Positions 53,566 through 62,968 of a stretch of 64,000 nucleotides of DNA are shown here, piece after piece. The translations under genes and the position numbers were made by a program. Source of the stretch: Biomaibacter acetigenes (GTDB lineage Bacteria; Bacillota; Thermosediminibacteria; Thermosediminibacterales; Tepidanaerobacteraceae); NCBI RefSeq assembly GCF_003691585.1, contig NZ_CP033169.1:3286001-3350000 (forward strand), in the 5' to 3' direction. The notes beneath the pieces are model-generated. The model saw nothing but the letters and a program-made list of their open reading frames with translations. It made no database searches and was not told where the DNA came from. Position 1 is the first letter of the stretch; each line of letters begins with the position of its first letter.

Positions 53566-54948
53566 TTAAATCCTCTTTAAAATTTCCCGGGCTACCATTA
53601 CTCCTGAAACCGATGCCTGAGCCAGGCCCCGGGTAACTCCCGCTCCATCCCCCGCTGCAAACAGGTTTTTAACCTGAGTCTCCAGGGCGGAACTCAATTG
53701 CGGCCTGGCGGAGTAAAATTTGACCTCCACACCGTAAAGCAGGGTATGGTTGGAATATACGCCCGGAGCCAGTTTATCCATGGCCTGCAACATTTCAAGA
53801 ATGCTTACCAAATGTCTGTAAGGAAATACCAGGCTCAAATCCCCCGGAGTGGCCTCCTTTAGTGTGGGCTCTACGAGGCCTCTCTTGATTCTCTCCGGCG
53901 TAGACCTCCTGCCTGATAAAAGATCTCCCAGGCGCTGCACCAGCACACCGCCGCCCAGCATATTGGCCAGGGTAGCAATGTATTTGCCGTAGGAAATGGG
54001 TTCTTTAAAGGGTTCGGTGAAGGTTTTGCTTACCAGCAGCGCAAAATTTGTATTTGGGGTCTTTCTGTCTGCATAGCTGTGGCCGTTGACGGTGATAAGA
54101 CCGCTGTTGTTTTCTATGACTACTTCCCCGTAAGGGTTCATACAGAAGGTCCTCACCCTATCATCAAAGGATTTGGAATAATACACCAGTTTAGACTCGT
54201 AGACCACATCGGTTATGTGTTCCATCACTACCGATGGCACTTCCACGCGAACGCCGATATCCACCGGATTTATATTCATGTCAAGTTTAAGCCGGGCAGC
54301 TTCTCTTGCAAACCATTCGGCTCCCTCCCTGCCCGGAACCGACACCACATAGTCTGCATGAAATTCTTCACCGTTTTCCGTCACAATACCTTTTACCTGT
54401 CCGTTATCCACCAGGATGGTTTTCGCATTGGTGGAAGTTTTAATATCAACTTTTGAATCAAGAAATTTACGCATTTCTTTTAATATATTCCAGCACTTTT
54501 CAGTGCCCAGGTGTTTTACTCTGGCGGGAATTAATCTTAAGTCTGCTGTAGCGGCTTTCTGCTGGATTTCCCTGACTTTGAGGCTGTTCACGCCATGTAC
54601 TATTTCAGTGGCGCCGAAACTTAAAAAAATTCTATCAACATAGCCTATAAGTTCTGCCACTTCACTTCTTGGAATATATTCATCCAGCCACCCACCGAAT
54701 TCCGTGGTGAGGGTGAGCTTGCCGTCGCTGAAGGCTCCGGCCCCGCCCCAACCATTTACTATGGAACATGGGTCACAGTGGCGGCACTGGACCTTGTTCT
54801 CCTTTGAGGGGCAAAGCCGTCCTTCGATATCCTTCCCCTTTTCCAGAATGAGCACTGATAACCCAGGTGCCTTGTCTACCAGTTCCAGAGCGGTAAAAAT
54901 ACCGGCAGGTCCGGCTCCAATGATTATTACATCATATTTTTGGGGCAT
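53566..54948 (-). CDS. FAD-dependent oxidoreductase (NAD(P)/FAD protein, YhiN-like family unknown)
   Basis: A 460-residue flavoprotein with the FAD-binding GAGPAGIFTALEL at the N-terminus, a Cys-rich motif CRHCDPC (residues ~55-61), GGAGAFSDGKL and a C-terminal LFAAGDGAGVTRGLAQASVS FAD-binding segment. This group of FAD-dependent proteins is widespread in anaerobes and has no agreed function. The ATG at 54948 follows AGAGGGA. Single gene. Confidence 0.82.
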   Translation of the reverse strand: MPQKYDVIIIGAGPAGIFTALELVDKAPGLSVLILEKGKDIEGRLCPSKENKVQCRHCDPCSIVNGWGGAGAFSDGKLTLTTEFGGWLDEYIPRSEVAELIGYVDRIFLSFGATEIVHGVNSLKVREIQQKAATADLRLIPARVKHLGTEKCWNILKEMRKFLDSKVDIKTSTNAKTILVDNGQVKGIVTENGEEFHADYVVSVPGREGAEWFAREAARLKLDMNINPVDIGVRVEVPSVVMEHITDVVYESKLVYYSKSFDDRVRTFCMNPYGEVVIENNSGLITVNGHSYADRKTPNTNFALLVSKTFTEPFKEPISYGKYIATLANMLGGGVLVQRLGDLLSGRRSTPERIKRGLVEPTLKEATPGDLSLVFPYRHLVSILEMLQAMDKLAPGVYSNHTLLYGVEVKFYSARPQLSSALETQVKNLFAAGDGAGVTRGLAQASVSGVMVAREILKRI

Positions 54949-55229
54949 AAGAATCCCTCTTTTCAAAGAAATAGCCTGTCTTGCAGAAATTCGGTTTTGC
55001 AGCAATATTTATATTATCAAAGTGGGTATCCAATGTCAATATTAAAACCGTATTATTTTTTTATATTTTATTAAATCGTTCGTTATATATCGTATTATGC
55101 CATTAGATTAGCCCTTTATATGCGGTGTATTGAAAATTTTATATGAGAATGTGAATATGGAATTGATATTTTGAAATACTACAAGGGAAAGAACTTTTGC
55201 GGAATTTTTTTAAGGAGGGTATATTTTTT

Positions 55230-55418
55230 ATGGTAAAAACAAAAACTGCAGTGGAGACAAATCCATCTGCCATTAAGCCGCAGGACCTGGGGTATGACAC
55301 GGAAATCGTAACAGAAATGGGCCCGAATGTAGGTACCAAAGCCACCAAAAGAGCCATAGCGACCCAGGAAATCACCGGCACCACCCGGCCCAATCTCATG
55401 ATCTACCCCGGAGAATAA
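55230..55418 (+). CDS. Small hypothetical protein, 62 residues
   Basis: The ATG at 55230 is preceded by AAGGAGGG, an excellent ribosome site. The protein is hydrophilic with Thr-rich segments (VKTKTAVETNPSAIKP, TKRAIATQEITGTTRPN) and no Cys. I do not recognise the family. It lies alone on the plus strand, with AT-rich DNA upstream and an AbrB-like transporter gene converging 11 bp downstream. Confidence 0.6.
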   Translation: MVKTKTAVETNPSAIKPQDLGYDTEIVTEMGPNVGTKATKRAIATQEITGTTRPNLMIYPGE

Positions 55419-55429
55419 GTATCCTTTAT

Positions 55430-55948
55430 TTATTTCCCCAAAAGATGTAAAGAGTTACCGGTATATCTTGATACCATATAAACCAGTAAAGGATATATCA
55501 CTACAATCAGTACCCGGCGCACGGTCTGGATCACTACCACCGCCGGGTGATTCACATCATAGGACTCTGAAAGGATTATCATCTCCTGCATGCCACCTGG
55601 TACGCTGCCGAAAAGGGAAGTGTAAAGCTCTGTACCGGTAAGCTTGCTTACAATAAAACCTGTGAATACACCTAATATGGCAAGGATTACTACTACCAGT
55701 AGAGACGGGATTATATAATCTTTTAACCCCGCTACCACTTCTTTAGTGATGGCAAGGCCTAAAAATCCTCCCAGTATTATTTGGGCAAGGGTGTTGAAAG
55801 ATTCCGGAATTTCCGGCTTTGCCCCCAAAATATTCGCCGCACCCACAAAGGTCATGGCACCTAAAAGAGGGCCCGCCGGGATTTTAAGCTCATTGCCGAT
55901 AAAGCCACCAATGAGAGCCAGAGTAATGGTGAAGATAACTTTATCCAT
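55430..55948 (-). CDS. AbrB-duplication-family membrane protein (half-size)
   Basis: A 172-residue protein with five or six helices: IPAGPLLGAMTFVGAANIL, LGGFLGLAITKEVV, FGSVPGGMQEMIILSESYDV and PAVVVIQTVRRVLIV. This is one repeat of the AbrB (ammonia-monooxygenase-like) transporter family, in which the PGG motif occurs twice per full-length protein; here only one is present. May dimerise. Substrate unknown. Confidence 0.8.
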   Translation of the reverse strand: MDKVIFTITLALIGGFIGNELKIPAGPLLGAMTFVGAANILGAKPEIPESFNTLAQIILGGFLGLAITKEVVAGLKDYIIPSLLVVVILAILGVFTGFIVSKLTGTELYTSLFGSVPGGMQEMIILSESYDVNHPAVVVIQTVRRVLIVVIYPLLVYMVSRYTGNSLHLLGK

Positions 55949-56091
55949 AAAAGCAACTCCTTAGAAGAATATTTTTTAACATACTTTTTATTGTATTTTT
56001 GAGGCAAACCTTCATTCTTTCCGCAGGCGGGAAAGGTTTTTGCCGCAGTCATTATAACATAAAACAAAGTTAAAACTCAATTATTTAATTT

Positions 56092-56132
56092 CAAAAGCCG
56101 CCCTATTTACCATTGTAAGGCTTTCAGGCGGC
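56092..56132 (-). terminator. Probable terminator of icd
   Basis: On the minus strand GCCGCC pairs with GGCGGC across a large loop and TTTTG follows, ~30 bp after the stop. Only moderately strong. Confidence 0.5.
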
Positions 56133-56161
56133 CGGGAAGAATATAAAAGAAAAACGTTCCA

Positions 56162-57373
56162 CTAAGTTATACTTTCAATAATTGCCCGGGCAAACTCAGA
56201 AGTCGTAACTTCCCTGGCCCCTTCCATCTGCCGGGCCAGGTCGTAGGTAACGGTCTTTTGGGAAATGGCCTTCGCCAGGCCTTCGGTAATGAGAGATGCT
56301 GCTTCTTTCCACCCCATATATTCCAGCATCATCACTGCAGAAAGAATCAGGGAGCCGGGGTTCACCTTGTCTAGCCCTGCATATTTGGGTGCGGTGCCGT
56401 GGGTAGCTTCAAAGAGGGCAATGTAGTCCCCGATATTTCCCCCGGGGGCCATACCGAGACCTCCCACCTGGGCAGCAGCCGCATCGGAAAGATAATCTCC
56501 GTTTAAGTTGGGAGTCACTATGACATCATATTCTGAAGGCCGAAGGAGAAGCTGCTGGAACATGTTGTCAGATATGCGGTCCTTTACGATAATTTTACCT
56601 TCCGGCACATTGCTGCCGCATGATGGAAGCTCTTCCTCAGTCACTATTTTGCCTGCAAATTCGCTTTTTGCCAGGGCGTAGCACCAGTTTTTAAAACTTC
56701 CCTCGGTGTATTTCATGATATTCCCTTTATGAACTATGGTGACAGATTTTCGTCCATTCTCGATGGCGTATTTTAAAGCCTTGCGCATTAAGCGCTCGGA
56801 AGCGGCCTTAGATATATATTTCACGCCTATGCCCGCATCTTCGGGAACGTTGCAGGACATCTCGATGTTTAAGAATTGTCTCGCTTTCTTTGCGTCTTCA
56901 CTTTCTGCTTCCCACTCTATGCCAGCATATATATCCTCGGTGTTTTCTCTAAATATAACCACATCCACGTGTTCGGGATGGACTACCGGACTTGGGACAC
57001 CGGGGATCCATTTGACAGGCCTAACACAGGCGTAAAGGTCCAGTTCCTGCCTCAGTGTAACATTGATGCTTCTGAACCCCCCTCCTATCGGTGTGGTAAG
57101 GGGGCCTTTTATGGCAATGATATGTTCCTTAATGGCATCAACGGTTTCTTCGGGCAACCACTTACCTGTGAGATGAAAAGCCTTCTCTCCAGCCAGTATC
57201 TCCTTCCATTCGATACTGCGCCGGCCCCCGTAAGCCTTTTCCACCGCCGCATCCACTACTTTCCTTGTGGCCCGCCATATGTCAGGCCCGGTGCCGTCTC
57301 CTTCGATGAAGGGAATGATTGGATTGTCGGAGATTATGAGTTTTCCGTCTTTTACATAAATTTTTTCGGGCAT
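56162..57373 (-). CDS. icd: NADP-type isocitrate dehydrogenase
   Basis: A 403-residue enzyme oxidising isocitrate to 2-oxoglutarate, giving the carbon skeleton for glutamate (and so for the two GS copies). The segments [55 protein letters not shown]-type [20 protein letters not shown], and [13 protein letters not shown] are those of the prokaryotic ICDH. The ATG at 57373 follows AAGGAAG. A site matching the GntR-type operator at 4612 lies ~30 bp upstream. Adjacent to the citrate operon. Confidence 0.95.
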   Translation of the reverse strand: MPEKIYVKDGKLIISDNPIIPFIEGDGTGPDIWRATRKVVDAAVEKAYGGRRSIEWKEILAGEKAFHLTGKWLPEETVDAIKEHIIAIKGPLTTPIGGGFRSINVTLRQELDLYACVRPVKWIPGVPSPVVHPEHVDVVIFRENTEDIYAGIEWEAESEDAKKARQFLNIEMSCNVPEDAGIGVKYISKAASERLMRKALKYAIENGRKSVTIVHKGNIMKYTEGSFKNWCYALAKSEFAGKIVTEEELPSCGSNVPEGKIIVKDRISDNMFQQLLLRPSEYDVIVTPNLNGDYLSDAAAAQVGGLGMAPGGNIGDYIALFEATHGTAPKYAGLDKVNPGSLILSAVMMLEYMGWKEAASLITEGLAKAISQKTVTYDLARQMEGAREVTTSEFARAIIESIT

Positions 57374-57404
57374 TAAATCACTTCCTTTTTATCAAGTGCT
57401 CTTT

Positions 57405-57419
57405 TGTATAATTGTATAC
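57405..57419. promoter_or_regulatory. Candidate FCD-GntR operator upstream of icd
   Basis: TGTATAATTGTATAC, 31 bp before the icd start. It differs at one base from the site near the gntR gene at 4612-4626 and contains the TTGTATAC core of GntR-type operators. Confidence 0.5.
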
Positions 57420-57498
57420 ATTTAATTATTATAAGATATTTCTATAATCAAATCTAGTAAATGTAATTTTATCGTATATTCTGATTAAAGTTTAGTGT

Positions 57499-57524
57499 GA
57501 AAGGCAAGGTTCTCCTTGCCTTTC
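57499..57524 (-). terminator. Hairpin terminating the tct-cit operon
   Basis: GAAAGGCAAGG pairs with CCTTGCCTTTC around a 4-nt loop, in the icd-citF gap, ~95 bp after the citF stop. The following T-run is short. Confidence 0.55.
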
Positions 57525-57579
57525 ATTGAGTCAAAAGAGCATATATTAAAGCAATCTCGGGGACAAGGTTGGTCTTATC

Positions 57580-57624
57580 TCGATTGAGTCAGGGAACCGT
57601 CCTCTGACTCACTGACTCAATCGA
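57580..57624. repeat. Palindromic REP-like element with TGAGTCA tags
   Basis: Outer arms TCGATTGAGTCA and TGACTCAATCGA enclose a second TGAGTCA and the core GAGGACGGTTC (minus strand), 11 bp identical to the plus-strand core of the element at 28267-28349. Its arm includes the citF stop codon. Confidence 0.65.
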
Positions 57625-59140
57625 TTACATTTCGGATCACATCTATGATGGAGCCGTCCCTGTATTCCACTATGCCTACGATTCTGTCTCCAAACTGTAC
57701 GGGATCCGGTTTGCCCGTTATTTTCTCTGCCCTGTGTTTCAGTTCTTCTATAGAACATATCGGCAGGCCGGCATCTTTTAATCTTTCTTCCATTCCCTTA
57801 TTTTTGGGATTTACAGCAATACCCCTTTCGGTCACCACCACATCTATGCTGCTGCCCGGTGTGATGACGGTCTGCACCCTATCCACCACAATAGGAAGCC
57901 TTCCCCTCATGAGAGGTGTTGTTATGATGGTGAGCCTCGCGCCATAGGCCGCATCGGAATGACCGCCGGAGGCGCCCATGATGGTGCCGTCGGAGCCTGT
58001 GATGACGTTGACGTTAAAATCCGTATCCACCTCAAGGGCGCTTAAGATCACCACATCCAGGTTGTTGACGGCACACCCTTTGTTAAAGGGGTTGGCGTAG
58101 TAGGAGGCATCTATTTCGATATGATTTCTGTCATTCTTCAGGGACTCCACAGCCCTCAGGTCAAAGCACTGTACATCCAGGAACCTTTCTACAAGGCCCT
58201 CTTCCAGAAGCTGTACATAGGGGCCGGTTATGCCCCCCAGACCGTAACTCGCCTTGATATTTCTCTTCTTCATGGCATTGCTCAGGTATCTTATCACCGC
58301 CAGGGTTGCTCCGCCGGAACCCATCTGCATGGAAAAGCCGTCTTCAAAAACTCCGGAATTTATTATAACCCTGCTGGCAAGTTCCGCAATCAAGAGCTCC
58401 CTGGGGCTTCTGGTAAACCTCGTAGCCCCGGACATTATACCCTCGGGATTTCCGATAGAATCCACACATACCACGTAGTCTACCAGCGTGGCAGGAATGC
58501 TTATAGGCTGGATGGGATATTTTTTCAGGTTATCGGTAATGGCTATAACACAATCGGCATGCCGGGCATCCACCATGGCATATCCCATGGCACCGAAAGC
58601 AGAGGGCCCATCGACTCCGTTGAGGTTTCCGTAAGTGTCGGCACACGGCGCTCCGATAAATGCTACGTCAATGTGGAGCTCTCCGGACTCGATGGCTCTG
58701 GGCCTGCCTCCATGGGACCTTATTATGACAGGCTTTTTAAGTATACCCCCGGAAACTTCCCGGGCAAGGCTCCCCCGAAGACCGCTGGTTTCTATAGAGG
58801 TGATAACTCCTTTTTTAATATATTCGATTACCGGCTCATGGCAGTTATTAAGGGAACTGGGGGCAAGCTTCAGATCCCTTATACCCAGTTCATCAATGGC
58901 TGCCAGCACCATATTTACTAAATAGTCTCCCTCTCTTAAATGATGGTGGAAGGATATGGTCATACCATCTTTTAAACCGCTTTTAATAATAGCTTCTTTT
59001 ATGCCTGAAAGCACTTTTTTCTCATGGGGCCTGGCAGCCTTTATGAGATGCCCGGCCGCTCTTCCTGAAGGCTGCAGCATTTCTCCTTTATAGGGCATTC
59101 CCAGCTCTTCGGGTATTTCCCGCCCAACGGCATTTAACAT
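57617..59140 (-). CDS. citF: Citrate lyase alpha chain (citrate:ACP transferase)
   Basis: A 507-residue CoA-transferase-type subunit that exchanges acetyl for citryl on the acyl carrier protein. Characteristic stretches are SFHHHLREGDYLVNMVL, GSDGTIMGASGGHSDAAYGA, TPLMRGRLPIVVDRVQTVI and VTERGIAVNP. The ATG at 59140 overlaps the citE stop by 7 bp. Last gene of the operon, with a REP-like element at its stop. Citramalate lyase is an alternative since the subunits are homologous. Confidence 0.93.
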   Translation of the reverse strand: MLNAVGREIPEELGMPYKGEMLQPSGRAAGHLIKAARPHEKKVLSGIKEAIIKSGLKDGMTISFHHHLREGDYLVNMVLAAIDELGIRDLKLAPSSLNNCHEPVIEYIKKGVITSIETSGLRGSLAREVSGGILKKPVIIRSHGGRPRAIESGELHIDVAFIGAPCADTYGNLNGVDGPSAFGAMGYAMVDARHADCVIAITDNLKKYPIQPISIPATLVDYVVCVDSIGNPEGIMSGATRFTRSPRELLIAELASRVIINSGVFEDGFSMQMGSGGATLAVIRYLSNAMKKRNIKASYGLGGITGPYVQLLEEGLVERFLDVQCFDLRAVESLKNDRNHIEIDASYYANPFNKGCAVNNLDVVILSALEVDTDFNVNVITGSDGTIMGASGGHSDAAYGARLTIITTPLMRGRLPIVVDRVQTVITPGSSIDVVVTERGIAVNPKNKGMEERLKDAGLPICSIEELKHRAEKITGKPDPVQFGDRIVGIVEYRDGSIIDVIRNVID

Positions 59141-60024
59141 GCTGCCACCTCCTTGATGAGGCCCAGCATTTCGGCCAGCTCCAGGGTCCTTTCGGCTCGT
59201 TTTACTATGGGTCTATCTACCATTTTTCCGTTGAGGGAAATGACTCCAGACCCCCGACTTTCGGCCTCTTTTATGGCTTCTTTTATTTTCAAGGCTTCTT
59301 CTATTTCCTCACAAGTGGGCTTAAATACATCGTGGACTATCGGAATCTGCCTGGGATTTATCACTGATTTTCCGGTGAATCCCATGGCTTTGGCCTTTTC
59401 TGTTTCCATCCTGAAGCCCACTTCATCATTTACATCTGAGAAAACTGAATCAATGGCATCCACTCCTGCAGCTCTCGCTGCCAGTACCAGTTCTCCTCGC
59501 GCCACCAATAATTCGTTGCCCTCCCGCGTCTTTTTGACTCCCAGGTCAGCTGTAAAATCTTCTCCACCTATGGCTATCGCCACCATGCGCCGGCTGGCAA
59601 CAGCTATATCATAGGCGTTTTTGAGACCCCTGGCACTTTCTATGGAAACCATAATTTTTGTCGTGCCCACTTTAATGCCTGAAGCAGCTTCCAGGTCGCT
59701 TATGGCGGCATCAAGGGTCTTCACATCACCGGCGGATTCCGCTTTGGGAAGCCTTATCATATCAGGCCTTTCCGGTATTATCATGCTGATATCGTGTCTC
59801 CAGTAGGGGGTATCCATGCCGTTTATCCTGACCGCCACTTCAGATTTTCCGAAATCCAGGGTCCTCAATGCGTATTTTACCAGATACCTTGCCGCATCTT
59901 TTTCATAAACCGAAACCGAATCTTCGAGGTCTATCAATATGGTATCGGCCCCGTATATCATCGAATCCTGAATCATATTTGGATTGTTACCCGGAACATA
60001 CAGCAGAGTTCTGCGAAGCTTCAA
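59134..60024 (-). CDS. citE: Citrate lyase beta chain (citryl-ACP lyase)
   Basis: A 296-residue HpcH/HpaI-like barrel that cleaves citryl-ACP to oxaloacetate and acetyl-ACP. LRRTLLYVPGNNP starts it; IDLEDSVSVYEKDAAR and EVAVRINGMDT hold the magnesium-binding acidic residues, and VVAIAIGGEDFTADLG-type AIAIGGEDFTADLGVKKTR and GKSVINPRQIPIVHDVF follow. The TTG at 60024 is favoured by AGGGGGTG six bases upstream; a GTG nine bases earlier overlaps it. It overlaps citD by 38 bp. Confidence 0.93.
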   Translation of the reverse strand: MKLRRTLLYVPGNNPNMIQDSMIYGADTILIDLEDSVSVYEKDAARYLVKYALRTLDFGKSEVAVRINGMDTPYWRHDISMIIPERPDMIRLPKAESAGDVKTLDAAISDLEAASGIKVGTTKIMVSIESARGLKNAYDIAVASRRMVAIAIGGEDFTADLGVKKTREGNELLVARGELVLAARAAGVDAIDSVFSDVNDEVGFRMETEKAKAMGFTGKSVINPRQIPIVHDVFKPTCEEIEEALKIKEAIKEAESRGSGVISLNGKMVDRPIVKRAERTLELAEMLGLIKEVAAC

Positions 60025-60289
60025 CGCCTTCACCCCCTGCTCTATCGATGGCGGCTTCCAGCCTTGCCCTTATGGCAAAGTCCAGGGCTTTTTTATCGTG
60101 GACCGTTACCTTTACATCCTCAATGCCCCGCTTGTGAAGCACATCCAGTATGGAAGACTCTATCTGCCTGCCGAACTGCTTTTTTACGGGACTGTTTATC
60201 TCTATCTTTATGCCTTCACCCCTGCCCAGCGGCTGGATCTCTACAATTACATCATTTTTTTCGTCAGTTCCAGCTTGACTTGAAATCAA
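59987..60289 (-). CDS. citD: Citrate lyase acyl carrier protein-like subunit (Ser replaced by Lys)
   Basis: A 100-residue homologue of CitD, with INSPVKKQFGRQIESSILDV and DKKALDFAIRARLEAAIDRA matching the family. In characterised CitD proteins the phosphoribosyl-dephospho-CoA group is carried by Ser in AGTLES(G/S)D near residue 14. Here the aligned segment is AGTDEKND: Lys stands at the Ser position (codon AAA). The nearest serines (S3, S4) are outside the motif. The TTG start at 60289 follows AGAGGGTG. Whether it is modified elsewhere or unmodified is unknown. Confidence 0.82.
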   Translation of the reverse strand: MISSQAGTDEKNDVIVEIQPLGRGEGIKIEINSPVKKQFGRQIESSILDVLHKRGIEDVKVTVHDKKALDFAIRARLEAAIDRAGGEGVEASQNSAVCSG

Positions 60290-60314
60290 TTTTTATTCAC
60301 CCTCTAAGCCTATT

Positions 60315-61433
60315 TTATAAATCCACCAAAATATATCCTTCCATTATTCTTCTTGCAGTCCTGCTGCAAGCTACACTCTCTATTTTTATGTGGGTATCTT
60401 CATAACTGTAATCTACTTTTACTTCAATGACTCCTTCCGGATGTCCGATTTTTACTACCTTATTATCCCTGCTTATTGAGTCAAAAAGGTTTCTAACATT
60501 TTGGCCCGGAATACTGTCCTTTACAACTGCGGCCGCCCCCAGACAGAGGGCTGCGGTAAGCGGTATTGTCTTATGGGTTTTACCCATGGAGATGACCCTT
60601 GATATAATGTTGATTTCATCGTGTCTCAGTTCGATACCATTTCGCAGCAAATGACTGCATGGAGGTGAAACGGCACATATTTTTGGAAAGGCCTCACCTT
60701 CAATCCCCAGCTTTTCCCCAACTATTTTTCTTATTTTCTGCATTACATTAAATGCAGCAGTTCTATTAAGAACCTCCGGCGGTTCGGTCCCTTTCAATCC
60801 TAACCGGCTTGCATCCACGAATACATAGGGGTTTGTGCAGTCCATGACGCTTACATTATATATACTGCCATCCACTTCAATATCATCTATAAAACTGCCG
60901 GTGGGGAATAATTTCCCCGTCATAGCCCCTTCGGGCTGATAAAATCTAAGTTTTATCTCTGACCCCTTTTGAATGACCCCCGGAATGGTGAAATTTCCGG
61001 CAGAATGAAAAAAACCATTTTTTACCGGAACCTCCGCCATTATTTTCTTTCCGGTATTGGTATTATAGATATTTACTTGGGTTATGGGCTCTCTCGGATT
61101 TACCATGCCTTCATCCACCGCAAAGGGGCCGACGGCGGAGGATATGTTGCCGCAGTTCCCGCTGAATTCGACTATGGGTTTATCGACGCCTACCTGTGCA
61201 AAGGTATAATCCACATCAAATCCCGGCCTTGATGATTTGCTGACGATAGCAACCTTGCTGGTAGAAGATGTGGTGCCCCCAAGGCCGTCCACCTGTTTCG
61301 GGTCCGGTGTCCCCATGGCCTGTATAAATATTTTCTTCTGGAGTTCTGGGGCCCCGGGCAGGTCTTCCCTGCGGAAAAACAGAGCCCTGCTGGTGCCGCC
61401 CCTCATCACGCAGCAGCGGATTTTTTTCGGCAT
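60315..61433 (-). CDS. prpF: PrpF-family isomerase (aconitate/methylaconitate type)
   Basis: A 372-residue diaminopimelate-epimerase-fold protein. CCVMRGGTSRALFF, VDGLGGTTSSTSKVAIV, FSGNCGNISSAVGPFA and AVSPPCSHL carry the conserved Cys and Lys of the PrpF family, which shifts double bonds in aconitate-like tricarboxylates. The ATG at 61433 follows AGAGG; it overlaps the tctA end. Its position between tct and cit genes suggests it converts the imported compound to a citrate-pathway intermediate. The exact substrate is not visible. Confidence 0.88.
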   Translation of the reverse strand: MPKKIRCCVMRGGTSRALFFRREDLPGAPELQKKIFIQAMGTPDPKQVDGLGGTTSSTSKVAIVSKSSRPGFDVDYTFAQVGVDKPIVEFSGNCGNISSAVGPFAVDEGMVNPREPITQVNIYNTNTGKKIMAEVPVKNGFFHSAGNFTIPGVIQKGSEIKLRFYQPEGAMTGKLFPTGSFIDDIEVDGSIYNVSVMDCTNPYVFVDASRLGLKGTEPPEVLNRTAAFNVMQKIRKIVGEKLGIEGEAFPKICAVSPPCSHLLRNGIELRHDEINIISRVISMGKTHKTIPLTAALCLGAAAVVKDSIPGQNVRNLFDSISRDNKVVKIGHPEGVIEVKVDYSYEDTHIKIESVACSRTARRIMEGYILVDL

Positions 61434-61434
61434 A

Positions 61435-62952
61435 TCATACACCTCTTACGCTTGAGGCGGAAGTTTTTTGGGCAATTTTTCTTTCCCGCTGTACGGAATA
61501 TACAATAGATAGAGCCGCCAGTATTATTAAAACCAGGGATATGGGTTTTGTAAAGAAGATGGAAATACTGTTGTTGGAGATGGTCATGGCATTCCTGAAA
61601 GACTGTTCCGTGGTGCTTCCCAGTATGAGCGCAAGCACCATGGGAGGTATGGGGATTTCCAGCTTTGACATGATATATCCGCCGATTCCAAACAGGGAAA
61701 CAAGTATGAAATCAAAAGCGCTGTAATTCAGGAAATATGTCCCCATGAATCCCAGACCCAGTATAAGCGGCAGCATCAGCCTCTGGGGTATTCTTAAAAG
61801 CTGGACAAGAGGCACCACCAGCGGAAGATTTATTATAATAAGAATGATGTTGCCCACAATCATGGACGCTATGACACCCCAGGCTATTTCGGGATGCTGC
61901 TGGAACAGAATCGGGCCGGGCCTTACACCCAGCATCATCAGAGCGCCCAGCATAACAGCCGTAGTCCCGGAGCCGGGGATCCCCAGTGTCAGAAGGGGAA
62001 CCAGGGCGCCGCAGGAACAGGCGTTGTTTGCGGCTTCAGGCGCCGCCACTCCCTCTATGGCCCCTTTGCCGAATTTTTCAGGATGCTTGCTCAACTGTTT
62101 TTCAAGGGCGTAAGCCATGAAGGTGGCAATGGTGCCTCCCATGCCCGGCAATACTCCAACAATAAATCCTAGCGGGGAGCTCCTAAGCATGGGCATGATG
62201 CATTTTTTAAGCTCTTCTTTCGAGATCATAACTCTCCCAATAGTTTTGGAATCGACTTTATACTGCATATTAATGTCTTTATAGTTTTTGAAAACTTCCG
62301 CCACGGCGTAAAGGCCGATCATGGCCACAAGAAAATCTATACCGTCCTGAAGTTCTGAGATGCCAAAAGTATACCTCAAAATGCCCGTCTGGGGATCGAT
62401 GCCTATACTGCTGAGCATAAATCCCATAGTCATGGCTATAAAACCCTTCATGATATTCCCCTGAGACAGGGTCACCGTAGCGGTGAGGGCGAAGAGCATC
62501 AGCGAAAACATCTCGGCGGGGCCGAATTTCAGGGCGGCGTTTGCCACAGGCAGTGTCAAAAATATAAGCATTACTACACCTATCATGCCGCCTATGAATG
62601 ATGCAATGGCTGAAATGGCCAGCGCTTTTCCGGCCTGCCCGTTCTTTGTCATTGGGTAGCCGTCAAAGCAGGTTACTATGGCCGATGCGTCGCCGGGAGT
62701 ATTTATCATGATGGAAGCCCTGGAACCGCCAAACATGGCGCCATAGTATACTGCGGCCATGGTTATCAGTGCAGTGGCAGGATTCATGCCGTAGGTGATG
62801 GGAATGAGAACCGCAACACCTGTGGCAGGCCCAAGCCCCGGCAGCATGCCGATAACCGTTCCCAGAAGGCCTCCGATGAAAACCCAGAGTATATTGTTAA
62901 GAGTCAATGCCTGGTTCAAACCCAGTGCTAGATTTTGAAATATTACATCCAA
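61435..62952 (-). CDS. tctA: TctA-family large membrane subunit of a tripartite tricarboxylate transporter
   Basis: A 505-residue integral membrane protein with about twelve helices. Conserved sites include GLLGTVIGMLPGLGPATGVA, YYGAMFGGSRASIMINTPGD, GFIVGVLPGMGGTIATFMAY and GAVLVPLLTLGIPGSGTTAV-type TLGIPGSGTTAVMLGALMML. Secondary active uptake energised by the ion gradient. It follows tctB by 17 bp. Confidence 0.95.
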   Translation of the reverse strand: MDVIFQNLALGLNQALTLNNILWVFIGGLLGTVIGMLPGLGPATGVAVLIPITYGMNPATALITMAAVYYGAMFGGSRASIMINTPGDASAIVTCFDGYPMTKNGQAGKALAISAIASFIGGMIGVVMLIFLTLPVANAALKFGPAEMFSLMLFALTATVTLSQGNIMKGFIAMTMGFMLSSIGIDPQTGILRYTFGISELQDGIDFLVAMIGLYAVAEVFKNYKDINMQYKVDSKTIGRVMISKEELKKCIMPMLRSSPLGFIVGVLPGMGGTIATFMAYALEKQLSKHPEKFGKGAIEGVAAPEAANNACSCGALVPLLTLGIPGSGTTAVMLGALMMLGVRPGPILFQQHPEIAWGVIASMIVGNIILIIINLPLVVPLVQLLRIPQRLMLPLILGLGFMGTYFLNYSAFDFILVSLFGIGGYIMSKLEIPIPPMVLALILGSTTEQSFRNAMTISNNSISIFFTKPISLVLIILAALSIVYSVQRERKIAQKTSASSVRGV

Positions 62953-62968
62953 TGCTGCTCACCTCTTT

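Noticed and set aside
56018-56041. CTTTCC...GGAAAG hairpin with T-run on the plus strand
   Set aside because: No plus-strand gene close enough to need it; stem contains mismatches.
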